Shown in pieces: positions 1-6,272 of a DNA stretch of 8,560 nucleotides (positions are counted from its first letter, which is position 1; each line of letters begins with the position of its first letter). Made by a program: the position numbers and the translations under genes. Origin of the DNA: Crocinitomicaceae bacterium (GTDB taxonomy: Bacteria; Bacteroidota; Bacteroidia; Flavobacteriales_D; Crocinitomicaceae); contig JABSPC010000601.1 in assembly GCA_013215515.1 (NCBI GenBank), forward strand, positions 1-8,560, given 5' to 3'. The notes beneath the pieces are model-generated. The model saw nothing but the letters and a program-made list of their open reading frames with translations, had not been told where the DNA came from and ran no database searches.

Positions 1-53
1 ATTTCAAATATTGAAAAATGTAGTAGTTCTTTTTGGTGAAATCATTCATCTTG

Positions 54-1313
54 CTAGCGTTTACCAACGAAATCATATTTTTTAATGATGAGATTCGTTT
101 CTATGTCATACTCAAAAATTATTCCTTTGCCATAGATGCCTCCTAGATGCGTTACTCCAAAAATCCGTCCATCATTAGTTTCGGTTAAGGCTCCACATGG
201 GTTTTGTCCATTCGTAATGCCCTCGAAATCTAATTTCTTCTGCAAAATTTTTGTGTCAGGATTATATTCAAACAAGGTACCATATCCTTTCGCTCCACCA
301 TTAGGAGTCATGCCGTAAAGCTTGTTGTTTTTGGCTAATATTAATGTGGGTTTAGCACTTGTACCTGTTGTGAAACCATCAAAATCATGTATTTTATTAA
401 AGGTGTGTGTGTTGATATTGTATTCAAAGAGCGTCCCTTTATTATACTTTCCACCAAAGATGGTTCCTCCGATCAGCAGTTCGCTATTGAACTGAACAAA
501 ATTGTCGTGTGGTCTATTGCCGGTTACATTGGGAATTAAATCCACCCGTTTAATGTACTCTTCAGTTTTGATGTTGTACTCAAATATGGTTCCTTCATTG
601 TGTAAACCGCCATATTGGGTCATACCAATGAGCCGCTTCCCATCCACTTCAATTAGCCCTCCTAGAGGGTTGCTTCCAGAAACTTGTCGTTCAAAGTTGA
701 TTACTGCCCGTATGGTTTCACTTTTAGGGGTATACTCGAATAGTGCACCCTGGTCATGTATTCCTCCACTTAAGGTCATGCCATAAAGTTTTCCATTAGA
801 AGCCTCCATTAAAATATTATTTGGCTTAGATCCTGACCAACCGTCAAAATCAATTTTATGTGTTAGTGTATTGGTCTTGGTGTCGAACTCAAATAACGTT
901 CCATGATTGCATGCCCCGCCTCTATTTGTCGTGCCATAAAGGAGTCCGTTTTTTGTTTTAAGCAAAGAACCGTAAGGGTGAGCGCCATTACTGTAGCCTT
1001 CGAAATCAATAATTTTTTCATAGGTTTCCGTTTTGGGGTCAAATGAAAACAAGGTCCCCTTTTGATGTGTTCCACCTAATCGTGTCATCCCATAGAGTTT
1101 ACCATTGTCCGCTTCGCATAATTTTACTGTATGTGGATGAATCCCATTTATATCAGAAAGTGCTTTTGTTGGAGATGGAGTGACAATTGAATGAGTTAAA
1201 GTCGGAATATTGTTACAGGGAACATTTGGTTTTTCTTGAGAAAATCCCATTAATGAAAGAAGTATAACAAAAGATAAAGTGAGGAGGTTTTTTTTTACAG
1301 CTCTTGATTTCAT
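54..1313 (-). CDS. Secreted seven-repeat probable beta-propeller protein
   Basis: A 419-residue protein of unknown function, complete in the window. It starts with a typical signal peptide: basic residues (MKSRAVKK), a hydrophobic core to about residue 22, then GFSQ-E, a plausible signal peptidase I site. There is no lipobox cysteine. From about residue 70 to the end the chain consists of seven copies of a ~50-residue unit with the core NGKLYGMT..GG....GTLFEY....T, the GG cores falling near residues 80, 132, 183, 235, 287, 339 and 391. This matches the repeat model I know as gloeo_Verruco (TIGR03803). Seven such units suggest a closed seven-bladed beta-propeller (inference). The chain ends in the last blade (YDFVGKR), and I see no type IX secretion C-terminal domain, so it is probably periplasmic or released. 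The ATG follows an AT-rich leader without a Shine-Dalgarno. It is divergent from the arg operon and probably unrelated to it. Confidence 0.85.
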   Translation of the reverse strand: MKSRAVKKNLLTLSFVILLSLMGFSQEKPNVPCNNIPTLTHSIVTPSPTKALSDINGIHPHTVKLCEADNGKLYGMTRLGGTHQKGTLFSFDPKTETYEKIIDFEGYSNGAHPYGSLLKTKNGLLYGTTNRGGACNHGTLFEFDTKTNTLTHKIDFDGWSGSKPNNILMEASNGKLYGMTLSGGIHDQGALFEYTPKSETIRAVINFERQVSGSNPLGGLIEVDGKRLIGMTQYGGLHNEGTIFEYNIKTEEYIKRVDLIPNVTGNRPHDNFVQFNSELLIGGTIFGGKYNKGTLFEYNINTHTFNKIHDFDGFTTGTSAKPTLILAKNNKLYGMTPNGGAKGYGTLFEYNPDTKILQKKLDFEGITNGQNPCGALTETNDGRIFGVTHLGGIYGKGIIFEYDIETNLIIKKYDFVGKR

Positions 1314-1352
1314 AATACGAATTTTGATATTGTTCTCTGGTTTTGTTATTGA

Positions 1353-1410
1353 CGCTAACGTTTTGGCTAAACTGCGTTTTAATGCAGTTTAGGTTTTGTG
1401 CCTGTTGCAC
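1353..1410 (-). repeat. attC-like imperfect palindrome
   Basis: The core is a perfect 9-base inverted repeat, CTAAACTGC at 1367-1375 and GCAGTTTAG at 1384-1392, with an 8-base loop. Outside it lie CGCTAAC at 1353-1359 and GTTGCAC at 1404-1410. Read on the minus strand the order is GTGCAAC, stem, GTTAGCG, which resembles the outer boxes of integron attC sites (RYYYAAC ... GTTRRRY), though several positions do not fit. The minus-strand propeller gene starts about 40 bases after the GTTAGCG box, the arrangement expected of a cassette gene behind a preceding attC. Alternatives are a dispersed palindromic repeat of flavobacterial genomes, or a terminator-like hairpin without a T-tract. The right box overlaps the presumed IS1182 end. 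Confidence 0.4.
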
Positions 1411-1541
1411 AACTCTGTTGACAAACTTAGTCAAATGATTTCAAATGAGTCTCTTAGTTTCTTATCTTGAGATATGCAGGGCAAGAAAGACTATCAAGAG
1501 CAACTCTTCACGAGCTTCCAATTGAGTAGTCATGTACCCAA
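1400..1541 (+). mobile_element. Left-end remnant of an IS1182-type insertion sequence
   Basis: The segment joins a putative terminal sequence, which contains GTTGCACAAC at 1404-1413, to the truncated 5' end of a transposase gene starting at 1474. The ~65-base leader between them is a plausible length for the start of such an element. Homology to the transposase stops at about 1541, where IS110-type sequence takes over. The left boundary is uncertain because no second end is present to compare with. The element cannot transpose on its own. Confidence 0.5.
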
Positions 1542-1578
1542 TAATCCAATCACTAAAATTGCAATTGAAGCGTGTTAA
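1474..1578 (+). pseudogene. IS1182-type transposase, N-terminal fragment
   Basis: An ATG at 1474 opens a 34-codon frame beginning MQGKKDYQEQLFTSFQLSSH and ending at TAA 1576-1578. The first ~22 residues match what I remember as the usual start of Bacteroidota IS1182-family transposases (MQGKK.YQEKLFT.FQLS..VP). After the VP the family normally continues with an N-F-Y-R-R-L type segment. Here the frame instead enters the neighbouring IS110-type sequence out of frame and stops. It therefore retains only about 5% of a normal ~500-residue transposase and none of the catalytic DDE residues. The family assignment rests on a short recalled motif and was not searched. Confidence 0.6.
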
Positions 1579-2044
1579 AGTTGAAATCAAGAAACTTGAA
1601 ACGGATCTGGAGAACCTGTTGAAAGAGCACTCTCCAGAAGTTATGACTAACATCAGAAGTATTCCTGGTATTGGAAAGAAAACGGCAATGTTAATGATGG
1701 TCACCACAAATAATTTTAGATATTTCACGAGTGCTAAACAAGTGACTTCTTATGTCGGATTGGCACCTGTTGAAAGGTCATCAGGAACCAGTATTCGAGG
1801 GCGAAGTTATATTAGCAAAAAAGGAGATCCGATGTTAAGACATCATCTGTTTATGTGTTCATTTACAGCTTGTCAAAACAATCCAGAATGCAGAGCTCTT
1901 TATGAACGAATTGTAGCAAAAGGAAAGTCAAAAAAGTTAGCGTTAATCGCTGTTTGTAACAATCTGATCAAGCAAGCTTATGGAGTATGTAAAAATGATC
2001 TGGTTTATGATGAAAATTATAGAAGAAGAAAAGTAGAAATTTAG
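1532..2044 (+). pseudogene. IS110-family transposase, C-terminal half
   Basis: The frame encodes up to 170 residues matching the C-terminal part of IS110-family transposases. A charged coiled-coil-like helix (residues ~6-32) is followed by a helix-hairpin-helix IPGIGKKT (44-51), YVGLAPVE (74-81), a SSG motif with the family's conserved serine (83-85), and a basic segment ending RHHLF (103-107), i.e. the Transposase_20 domain. The N-terminal DEDD (RuvC-like) domain, about 150-180 residues in intact members, is missing, and an in-frame stop at 1523-1525 blocks extension. The ATG at 1532 is only the first available start: true homology probably begins near 1541-1548, where the sequence joins the IS1182-type fragment. 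The retained part has no internal stop or frameshift, which suggests fairly recent truncation, but without the DEDD domain it should be inactive. No intact element end or bridge-RNA region could be identified. Confidence 0.85.
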
Positions 2045-2162
2045 TTGTTTTTCAGCTCAGTTCTATTTTAGCCACATTTCACATGACATTTGCGATTAAT
2101 TCTTGTTAACTAAGAAAATTCACTAGTTTTGTCGCTTCAAATGACGAAAGGGAATTCATATA

Positions 2163-2198
2163 AATTTATTATTCAGGTAAACCTACCTGTGATAAATT
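2163..2198. repeat. Imperfect inverted repeat upstream of arg operon
   Basis: The left arm is AATTTAT (2163-2169) plus CAGGTA (2174-2179). The right arm is TACCTG (2184-2189) plus ATAAATT (2192-2198). The loop is AACC, and the two stem blocks are separated by an asymmetric internal loop (TATT against TG). Thirteen pairs in total make a stable hairpin or a dyad binding site. No T-tract follows on the plus strand, so it is not a standard intrinsic terminator. It may mark an end of the mobile-element remnant or be a regulatory site. Confidence 0.5.
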
Positions 2199-2309
2199 CT
2201 TGTGCCTCTGTATCCAGGAGGTCAGATCGTCGTAGACGCCTCTTGGCGTAATTTCTTTTGCCGAGCTACGCGCTGGGCTTTTCACACAGTATAGTATTAG
2301 TTTATTTAT

Positions 2310-2334
2310 CAACAATCTCAATCGAGATTAATTG
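2310..2334 (+). promoter_or_regulatory. Candidate operator or leader hairpin of the arg operon
   Basis: AATCTC (2314-2319) and GAGATT (2324-2329) form a perfect inverted repeat around AATC. CAA at 2310-2312 and TTG at 2332-2334 extend it imperfectly. It ends nine bases before the ATG of the first arg gene, so it could be a dyad operator near the promoter or a hairpin controlling translation of the leader. It does not resemble the E. coli ARG box (TGAAT...ATTCA), so no particular regulator is implied. Confidence 0.35.
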
Positions 2335-2343
2335 GTTCACGTT

Positions 2344-3006
2344 ATGAAATTTAATGTCATTGTGGCTAATAAAAGTCACACAATGCATGCTGCATTCATC
2401 TGTGAAATGATGGAAGAAGCTGCAAAAAACAGAGGTACAGGAATCTCTAAGCGAAAGCCCGAATACATCCAGCAAAAGATGACGAAAGGGGAGTCTGTTA
2501 TTGCTTTTTATGAAGGTTCGGTGATCGGATTCTGTTACATTGAAAGCTGGGACAATGAAAAATTTGTTGCCAATTCTGGACTTGTTGTCCATCCAGATTA
2601 CAGAAAAACAGGAGTAGCTAGAATCGTCAAAAAAGGAATCTTTGACCTGTCCAAAAAACTGTTTCCTAAAGCTCGATTATTTGGAATAACAACGAGTCAG
2701 GCGGTCATGAAGATCAATTCAGATCTGGGATATAAACCTGTGACTTTTTCTGAACTCACCAAATCAGATGTCTTCTGGAAAGGATGTCTGGAGTGTAAAA
2801 ATCATGATATTCTTGAACGGACGAATAGGACCATGTGCTTGTGTACAGGAATGATTTGTGACTTCAATGAATCACCAGGACAAGAGAAGGAAAAGCATAT
2901 GGCTTGGGAACGCTTCAAGTTATTCATCAAGGGCCGAAAAAGAAAAAAGACCAACACTTTACAAAAGATTAAAAATGAAAAAGAACAAAATAGTACTAGC
3001 ATTTAG
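2344..3006 (+). CDS. GNAT acyltransferase, probable N-acylglutamate synthase
   Basis: A 220-residue GNAT-fold protein and the first gene of the arginine operon. Its probable role is the pathway's first step, acyl transfer from acyl-CoA to glutamate. This is inferred from position, since no other ArgA or ArgJ is visible. The GNAT core spans about residues 3-140. The acyl-CoA binding motif is in VVHPDYRKTGVARIV (81-95, R/K-x-x-G-x-A type), and the following N-S-D-L-G-Y segment (125-130) matches the usual late GNAT motif. After the core comes a cysteine cluster, C148, C151, C165, C167 and C172 (CX2C, then CXC), which could bind zinc, and then a Lys/Arg-rich tail. I chose ATG 2344. A TTG at 2332 is also in frame, and a TAA directly before it rules out anything longer. 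The 3' end overlaps argG by 32 bases in another frame. Confidence 0.8.
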   Translation: MKFNVIVANKSHTMHAAFICEMMEEAAKNRGTGISKRKPEYIQQKMTKGESVIAFYEGSVIGFCYIESWDNEKFVANSGLVVHPDYRKTGVARIVKKGIFDLSKKLFPKARLFGITTSQAVMKINSDLGYKPVTFSELTKSDVFWKGCLECKNHDILERTNRTMCLCTGMICDFNESPGQEKEKHMAWERFKLFIKGRKRKKTNTLQKIKNEKEQNSTSI

Positions 3007-4168
3007 CGGGGGATTAGATACATCGTATTGTGTCAAGTATTTGATGCAAGAAAAGCGAATGGATGTCCATACTGCAGTGGTTAACACAGGCGGGTTCTCC
3101 GAACTCGAACTGGAGGAAATAAAAACAAAGGCACTGGATTTAGGTTCAGCGAGCCACATGGCTTTGGAAGAGACAAATTCGTTCTATAAGGAAATCATTC
3201 GGTACTTGATTTACGGAAACGTGTTAAAGAACAACACTTATCCATTGTCGGTAAGTGCCGAGCGAATTCATCAGGCTTGCGCTCTTGTTAAATATGCAAA
3301 AGAAATTGGCGCTACGTCAATTGCACACGGAAGTACAGGAGCTGGAAATGACCAAGTCCGATTTGATTTGGTGTTTCAGTTGTTAGCACCCGAACTTGAA
3401 ATAATTACCCCGATTCGAGATCAAGAACTGTCGCGAAAGGATGAGATCGAGTACCTGGAATCCTATGGAGTTGATGTGAGTTGGGAAAAAGCAAAATACT
3501 CAATCAACAAAGGGCTTTGGGGAACAAGTATCGGCGGTGCTGAAACCCTAACGTCTCATGAGACACTCGCCGAAAGTGCGTTTCCAGATGCAATGGAAAA
3601 AATGGAAATGCAAATAGTAGAGTTGATTTTCGAAAAAGGCGAGATCGTTGGGATTGACGGTATGAAAATGAACAGCGTAAAAGCGATTCAATCTTTGGAT
3701 TCAATGGCATCAAAATATGCTATCGGAAGAGACGTCCATGTTGGAGACACGATTATTGGAATTAAAGGTCGAGTAGGTTTCGCTGCTGCTGCACCTGTGA
3801 TCCTCATCAAAGCACATCACACACTGGAGAAGCACACATTGTCTAAATGGCAACTGCACTGGAAAGAACAACTCGGGAGCTGGTATGGAATGTTCATTCA
3901 TGAAGCTCAGTATTTCGAACCCGTTATGCGAAATATCGAAACGTTTTTGGAGGACTCTCAAAAGTATGTTTCTGGAAAGGTGTTCGTTGAGTTGCATCCC
4001 TACCGATTTGTCGTGAAGGGAATCGAGTCAAAACACGATTTAATGTCTTCGGATTTTGCCGATTATGGCGAAGCCAATAAACGTTGGTCTGGCGAAGACG
4101 TAAAAGGATTTACGAAGATGTTAGGGAATCCTATACAATTGTTTAACCATGTAAATGAAATCGTATGA
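2975..4168 (+). CDS. argG: Argininosuccinate synthase
   Basis: A 397-residue cytosolic enzyme that joins citrulline and aspartate using ATP to give argininosuccinate. The N-type ATP pyrophosphatase P-loop is at residues 9-17 (AFSGGLDTS). The family signature GSTGAGNDQVRFD is at 119-131, and the citrulline/aspartate-binding region includes SINKGLWGTSIGG (176-188). Length agrees with the family's usual ~400. The ATG at 2975 lies just before the P-loop strand (MKKNKIVLAFSGG), as in homologues. Longer in-frame starts inside the GNAT gene would add unrelated residues. The start overlaps the end of the GNAT gene by 32 bases, and the stop overlaps the argC start as ATGA, so translation is probably coupled on both sides. 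In many bacteria argG lies with argH at the end of the pathway cluster, whereas here it is second. Confidence 0.96.
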   Translation: MKKNKIVLAFSGGLDTSYCVKYLMQEKRMDVHTAVVNTGGFSELELEEIKTKALDLGSASHMALEETNSFYKEIIRYLIYGNVLKNNTYPLSVSAERIHQACALVKYAKEIGATSIAHGSTGAGNDQVRFDLVFQLLAPELEIITPIRDQELSRKDEIEYLESYGVDVSWEKAKYSINKGLWGTSIGGAETLTSHETLAESAFPDAMEKMEMQIVELIFEKGEIVGIDGMKMNSVKAIQSLDSMASKYAIGRDVHVGDTIIGIKGRVGFAAAAPVILIKAHHTLEKHTLSKWQLHWKEQLGSWYGMFIHEAQYFEPVMRNIETFLEDSQKYVSGKVFVELHPYRFVVKGIESKHDLMSSDFADYGEANKRWSGEDVKGFTKMLGNPIQLFNHVNEIV

Positions 4169-5139
4169 TATCAGTAGGAATTGTAGGAAGTGCAGGATAC
4201 GTCGCAGGTGAATTGATCCGTTCATTGGTACATCATCCGAAGGTGAAAGTCGATTTTTTGTTCAGTCATTCTAGCCCCGATGTGGATGTGTCAATGATTC
4301 ATCAGGACATGTTAAATGCCGATTTGTTATTTACACAGGAGTTGAATCACAACGTCGATATTGTGTTTCTCTGTCTTGGACATGGGAATTCGAAGAAGTT
4401 TCTGACGAAACACCGTTTTTCTGAGACAACGCGAATCATTGATCTAGGAAACGATTTCCGTTTAAAAGATGATGCTTCATTTAACGGAATGGACTTCGTA
4501 TACGGACTCGTAGAATGGAACAAAAGAAGTATAAAAGAAACTCAATATATTGCCAATCCTGGATGTTTTGCAACAGCAATTCAGCTTGCCTTGTTGCCCC
4601 TTGCGAAAGAAGGACTTCTAACAAATGATGTTCACATTAATGCTATTACAGGATCTACTGGAGCGGGACAATCTTTGAGCTCAACTTCTCATTTTAGTTG
4701 GAGAAATAATAACATTTCTATGTACAAAGAGTTCAAGCATCAGCATTTAGGAGAAATAGGAGAAACACTACTTGCTACTCAATCAGGATTTGACCATGAG
4801 TTGAACTTTTTACCTGTGCGTGGTGATTTTTCACGAGGCATTTTCGCCAGTGCATACATGAAATGTAAATTGGAAGAAAAGGCACTCATTCAATTATTTG
4901 AAGGCTATTACCAATCGGCTGAATTCACGCACGTTTTTAACGGAAATGTTCATTTAAAGCAAGTCGTAAACACGAACAATTGTGCCCTTCAAATTCAAAA
5001 GGTTGAGGGCAAAATACTCATCACATCTGTAATTGATAACCTCTTGAAAGGTGCTGCAGGACAGGCGATACAGAACATGAATATCATGTTTGACCTACCG
5101 GAAAATACAGGGCTCGCATTCAAAGCAAATTATTTCTAA
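4165..5139 (+). CDS. argC: N-acyl-gamma-glutamyl-phosphate reductase
   Basis: A 324-residue NADPH-dependent enzyme that reduces N-acyl-glutamyl phosphate to N-acyl-glutamate semialdehyde. The N-terminal Rossmann motif is VGIVGSAGYVAGEL (4-17). The catalytic cysteine is C134 in NPGCFAT (131-137), followed by GSTGAG (163-168). The conserved histidine motif KHQHLGEI (191-198) corresponds to the catalytic histidine region. The C-terminal NLLKGAAGQAIQN segment is typical of ArgC. Length matches the shorter ArgC class (~310-345). The ATG overlaps the argG stop by four bases (ATGA), and argD begins two bases after the stop. All key residues are present, so the enzyme should be active. Whether its substrate is acetylated or succinylated cannot be read from the sequence. 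Confidence 0.96.
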   Translation: MISVGIVGSAGYVAGELIRSLVHHPKVKVDFLFSHSSPDVDVSMIHQDMLNADLLFTQELNHNVDIVFLCLGHGNSKKFLTKHRFSETTRIIDLGNDFRLKDDASFNGMDFVYGLVEWNKRSIKETQYIANPGCFATAIQLALLPLAKEGLLTNDVHINAITGSTGAGQSLSSTSHFSWRNNNISMYKEFKHQHLGEIGETLLATQSGFDHELNFLPVRGDFSRGIFASAYMKCKLEEKALIQLFEGYYQSAEFTHVFNGNVHLKQVVNTNNCALQIQKVEGKILITSVIDNLLKGAAGQAIQNMNIMFDLPENTGLAFKANYF

Positions 5140-5141
5140 TT

Positions 5142-6272
5142 ATGAATTTATTTAACGTATACGAACGATTTGACATCACGCCGGTAAAAGCAGAGGGATG
5201 CTATGTTTACGGTTCGAATGGTGAGAAATACCTCGATTTATATGGAGGTCATGGAGTGATTTCAGTTGGCCACAATCATCCTGTTTACACGAAAGCAATT
5301 TCAGATCAGATGAGTACTATTTCATTCTATTCGAATTCTGTAATTATTCCTATTCAGTCAACGTTTGCTGAAAAATTGAGTAAGGTTTCAGGGTATCCTG
5401 ATTACAATTTGTTTTTGTGCAATAGCGGAGCAGAAGCGAATGAGAATGCATTGAAATTGGCTTCCTTTCATACGAAGAAGTCAAAGGTCATAGCGTTCAA
5501 GAATAGTTTTCACGGAAGAACTTCTGCGGCACTCAATGTAACGGATAATAATAAGATTTCAGCTCCGATAAATAAGCAAGGAATAGAAACGATTTTTGTT
5601 GAGATCAATGATATTGACGAATTGAAAAAGGCATTTGACACTGAAGGTGTTTGCGCCGCAATTATCGAAGGAATTCAAGGAGTAGGAGGCTTGGACGAGC
5701 CAAGTGAACAGTTTCTGGGGGAATTACGAAGCTTATGTGATGAATATCAGGTTGTATTGATTTTAGATGAGATTCAAAGTGGTTATTTCCGATCTGGGAA
5801 GTTCTTTGCACATCATTTTTCAGGCATTAAGGCCGACATCATTTCAATGGCAAAGGGAATGGGAAATGGATTCCCAATTGGTGGAATTTTAATTCATCCA
5901 GATATCGAAGCATCTTATGGATTACTCGGCACCACCTTTGGAGGTAACTATCTGGCATGCGCTGCTGGCTGTGCTGTTCTAGACATTTTAAACGAGGAAA
6001 ATAGTGTTGAAAATGTGAATTATCTAGAGATGTGGTTGAGGGAAGAACTGACTTCTATCGCTCAAATTAAAAAAGTGAAAGGAAAAGGATTGATGCTCGG
6101 CATTGAGTTCGATTTTCCCATTAAGGAATTGAGAACAAAATTATTGTTTGATTCCAAAATTTTTACAGGAGCTTCAATGAATCCAAACCTATTGAGAATA
6201 CTTCCTCCACTGACGGTGAAACAAGAGGAGCTAATCGTATTCATTCAAGCCTTAAAACAACATTTATCATGA
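5142..6272 (+). CDS. argD: Acyl-ornithine aminotransferase
   Basis: A 376-residue class III PLP aminotransferase that converts N-acyl-glutamate semialdehyde plus glutamate to N-acyl-ornithine plus 2-oxoglutarate. Visible landmarks are the phosphate-binding NSGAEANENALK (94-105), SFHGRT (122-127), the pyridine-nitrogen aspartate in LDEIQSG (208-214, D209), the Schiff-base lysine K238 in SMAKGMGNGFPIGG, and TTFGGN (264-269). The chain is slightly shorter than the ~400 residues of E. coli ArgD. Its place between argC and argF' makes the arginine role much more likely than ornithine or GABA transamination, which use related enzymes. The ATG lies two bases after the argC stop, and the stop overlaps the argF' start as ATGA. 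Confidence 0.93.
   Translation: MNLFNVYERFDITPVKAEGCYVYGSNGEKYLDLYGGHGVISVGHNHPVYTKAISDQMSTISFYSNSVIIPIQSTFAEKLSKVSGYPDYNLFLCNSGAEANENALKLASFHTKKSKVIAFKNSFHGRTSAALNVTDNNKISAPINKQGIETIFVEINDIDELKKAFDTEGVCAAIIEGIQGVGGLDEPSEQFLGELRSLCDEYQVVLILDEIQSGYFRSGKFFAHHFSGIKADIISMAKGMGNGFPIGGILIHPDIEASYGLLGTTFGGNYLACAAGCAVLDILNEENSVENVNYLEMWLREELTSIAQIKKVKGKGLMLGIEFDFPIKELRTKLLFDSKIFTGASMNPNLLRILPPLTVKQEELIVFIQALKQHLS

Larger units (their letters stand above)
2045..2343. other. Non-coding stretch between IS110 remnant and arg operon
   Basis: These 299 bases hold no convincing gene. They should contain the IS110-side boundary and the promoter and leader of the arg operon. Visible structure consists of the inverted repeats at 2163-2198 and 2310-2334 and a small 5-bp hairpin at 2236-2249 (ACGCC-TCTT-GGCGT). 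The part from about 2210 to 2283 looks richer in G+C than its surroundings. On the minus strand a frame without stops runs from about 2324 down to TAA at 2169-2171, but it has no ATG and I recognise no family in it. I found no sequence close to the Bacteroidota promoter consensus (TTG then TAnnTTTG) in the last 80 bases. The nearest -7-like string is TAGTTTAT near 2298, a poor match. Confidence 0.6.

Noticed and set aside
2..16. TTTCAA-ATA-TTGAAA palindrome downstream of the minus-strand gene, as a terminator
   Set aside because: The stem is six pairs, almost all A-T, and no T-tract follows on the minus strand within the window. It is too weak to call.
502..786. 94-codon plus-strand frame within the propeller gene
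   Set aside because: Its periodicity simply mirrors the repeats of the minus-strand gene, and it has no independent support.
1213..1434. 73-codon minus-strand frame over the start of the propeller gene
   Set aside because: It overlaps the signal-peptide region of the real gene in another frame and crosses the attC-like palindrome. It has no recognisable features.
1462..1728. 88-codon minus-strand frame opposite the IS remnants
   Set aside because: It is a shadow of the IS1182 and IS110 fragments, which match known families on the other strand.
2236..2249. ACGCC-TCTT-GGCGT hairpin as an intrinsic terminator
   Set aside because: Only five pairs with no clean T-tract directly after. The later ATTTCTTTT is interrupted and offset.
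2045..2331. tRNA, riboswitch or CRISPR array in the operon upstream region
   Set aside because: No cloverleaf, no recognisable riboswitch core and no repeated spacer pattern could be found by eye.
2332..2343. TTG at 2332 as the start of the GNAT gene
   Set aside because: It adds only four residues, overlaps the dyad at 2310-2334, and an ATG at 2344 gives a natural GNAT N-terminus.
2858..2974. Upstream extension of argG to the first ATG of its open frame
   Set aside because: It would add 39 residues with no relation to ArgG and overlap the GNAT gene extensively. Homologues begin at the P-loop strand, matching ATG 2975.
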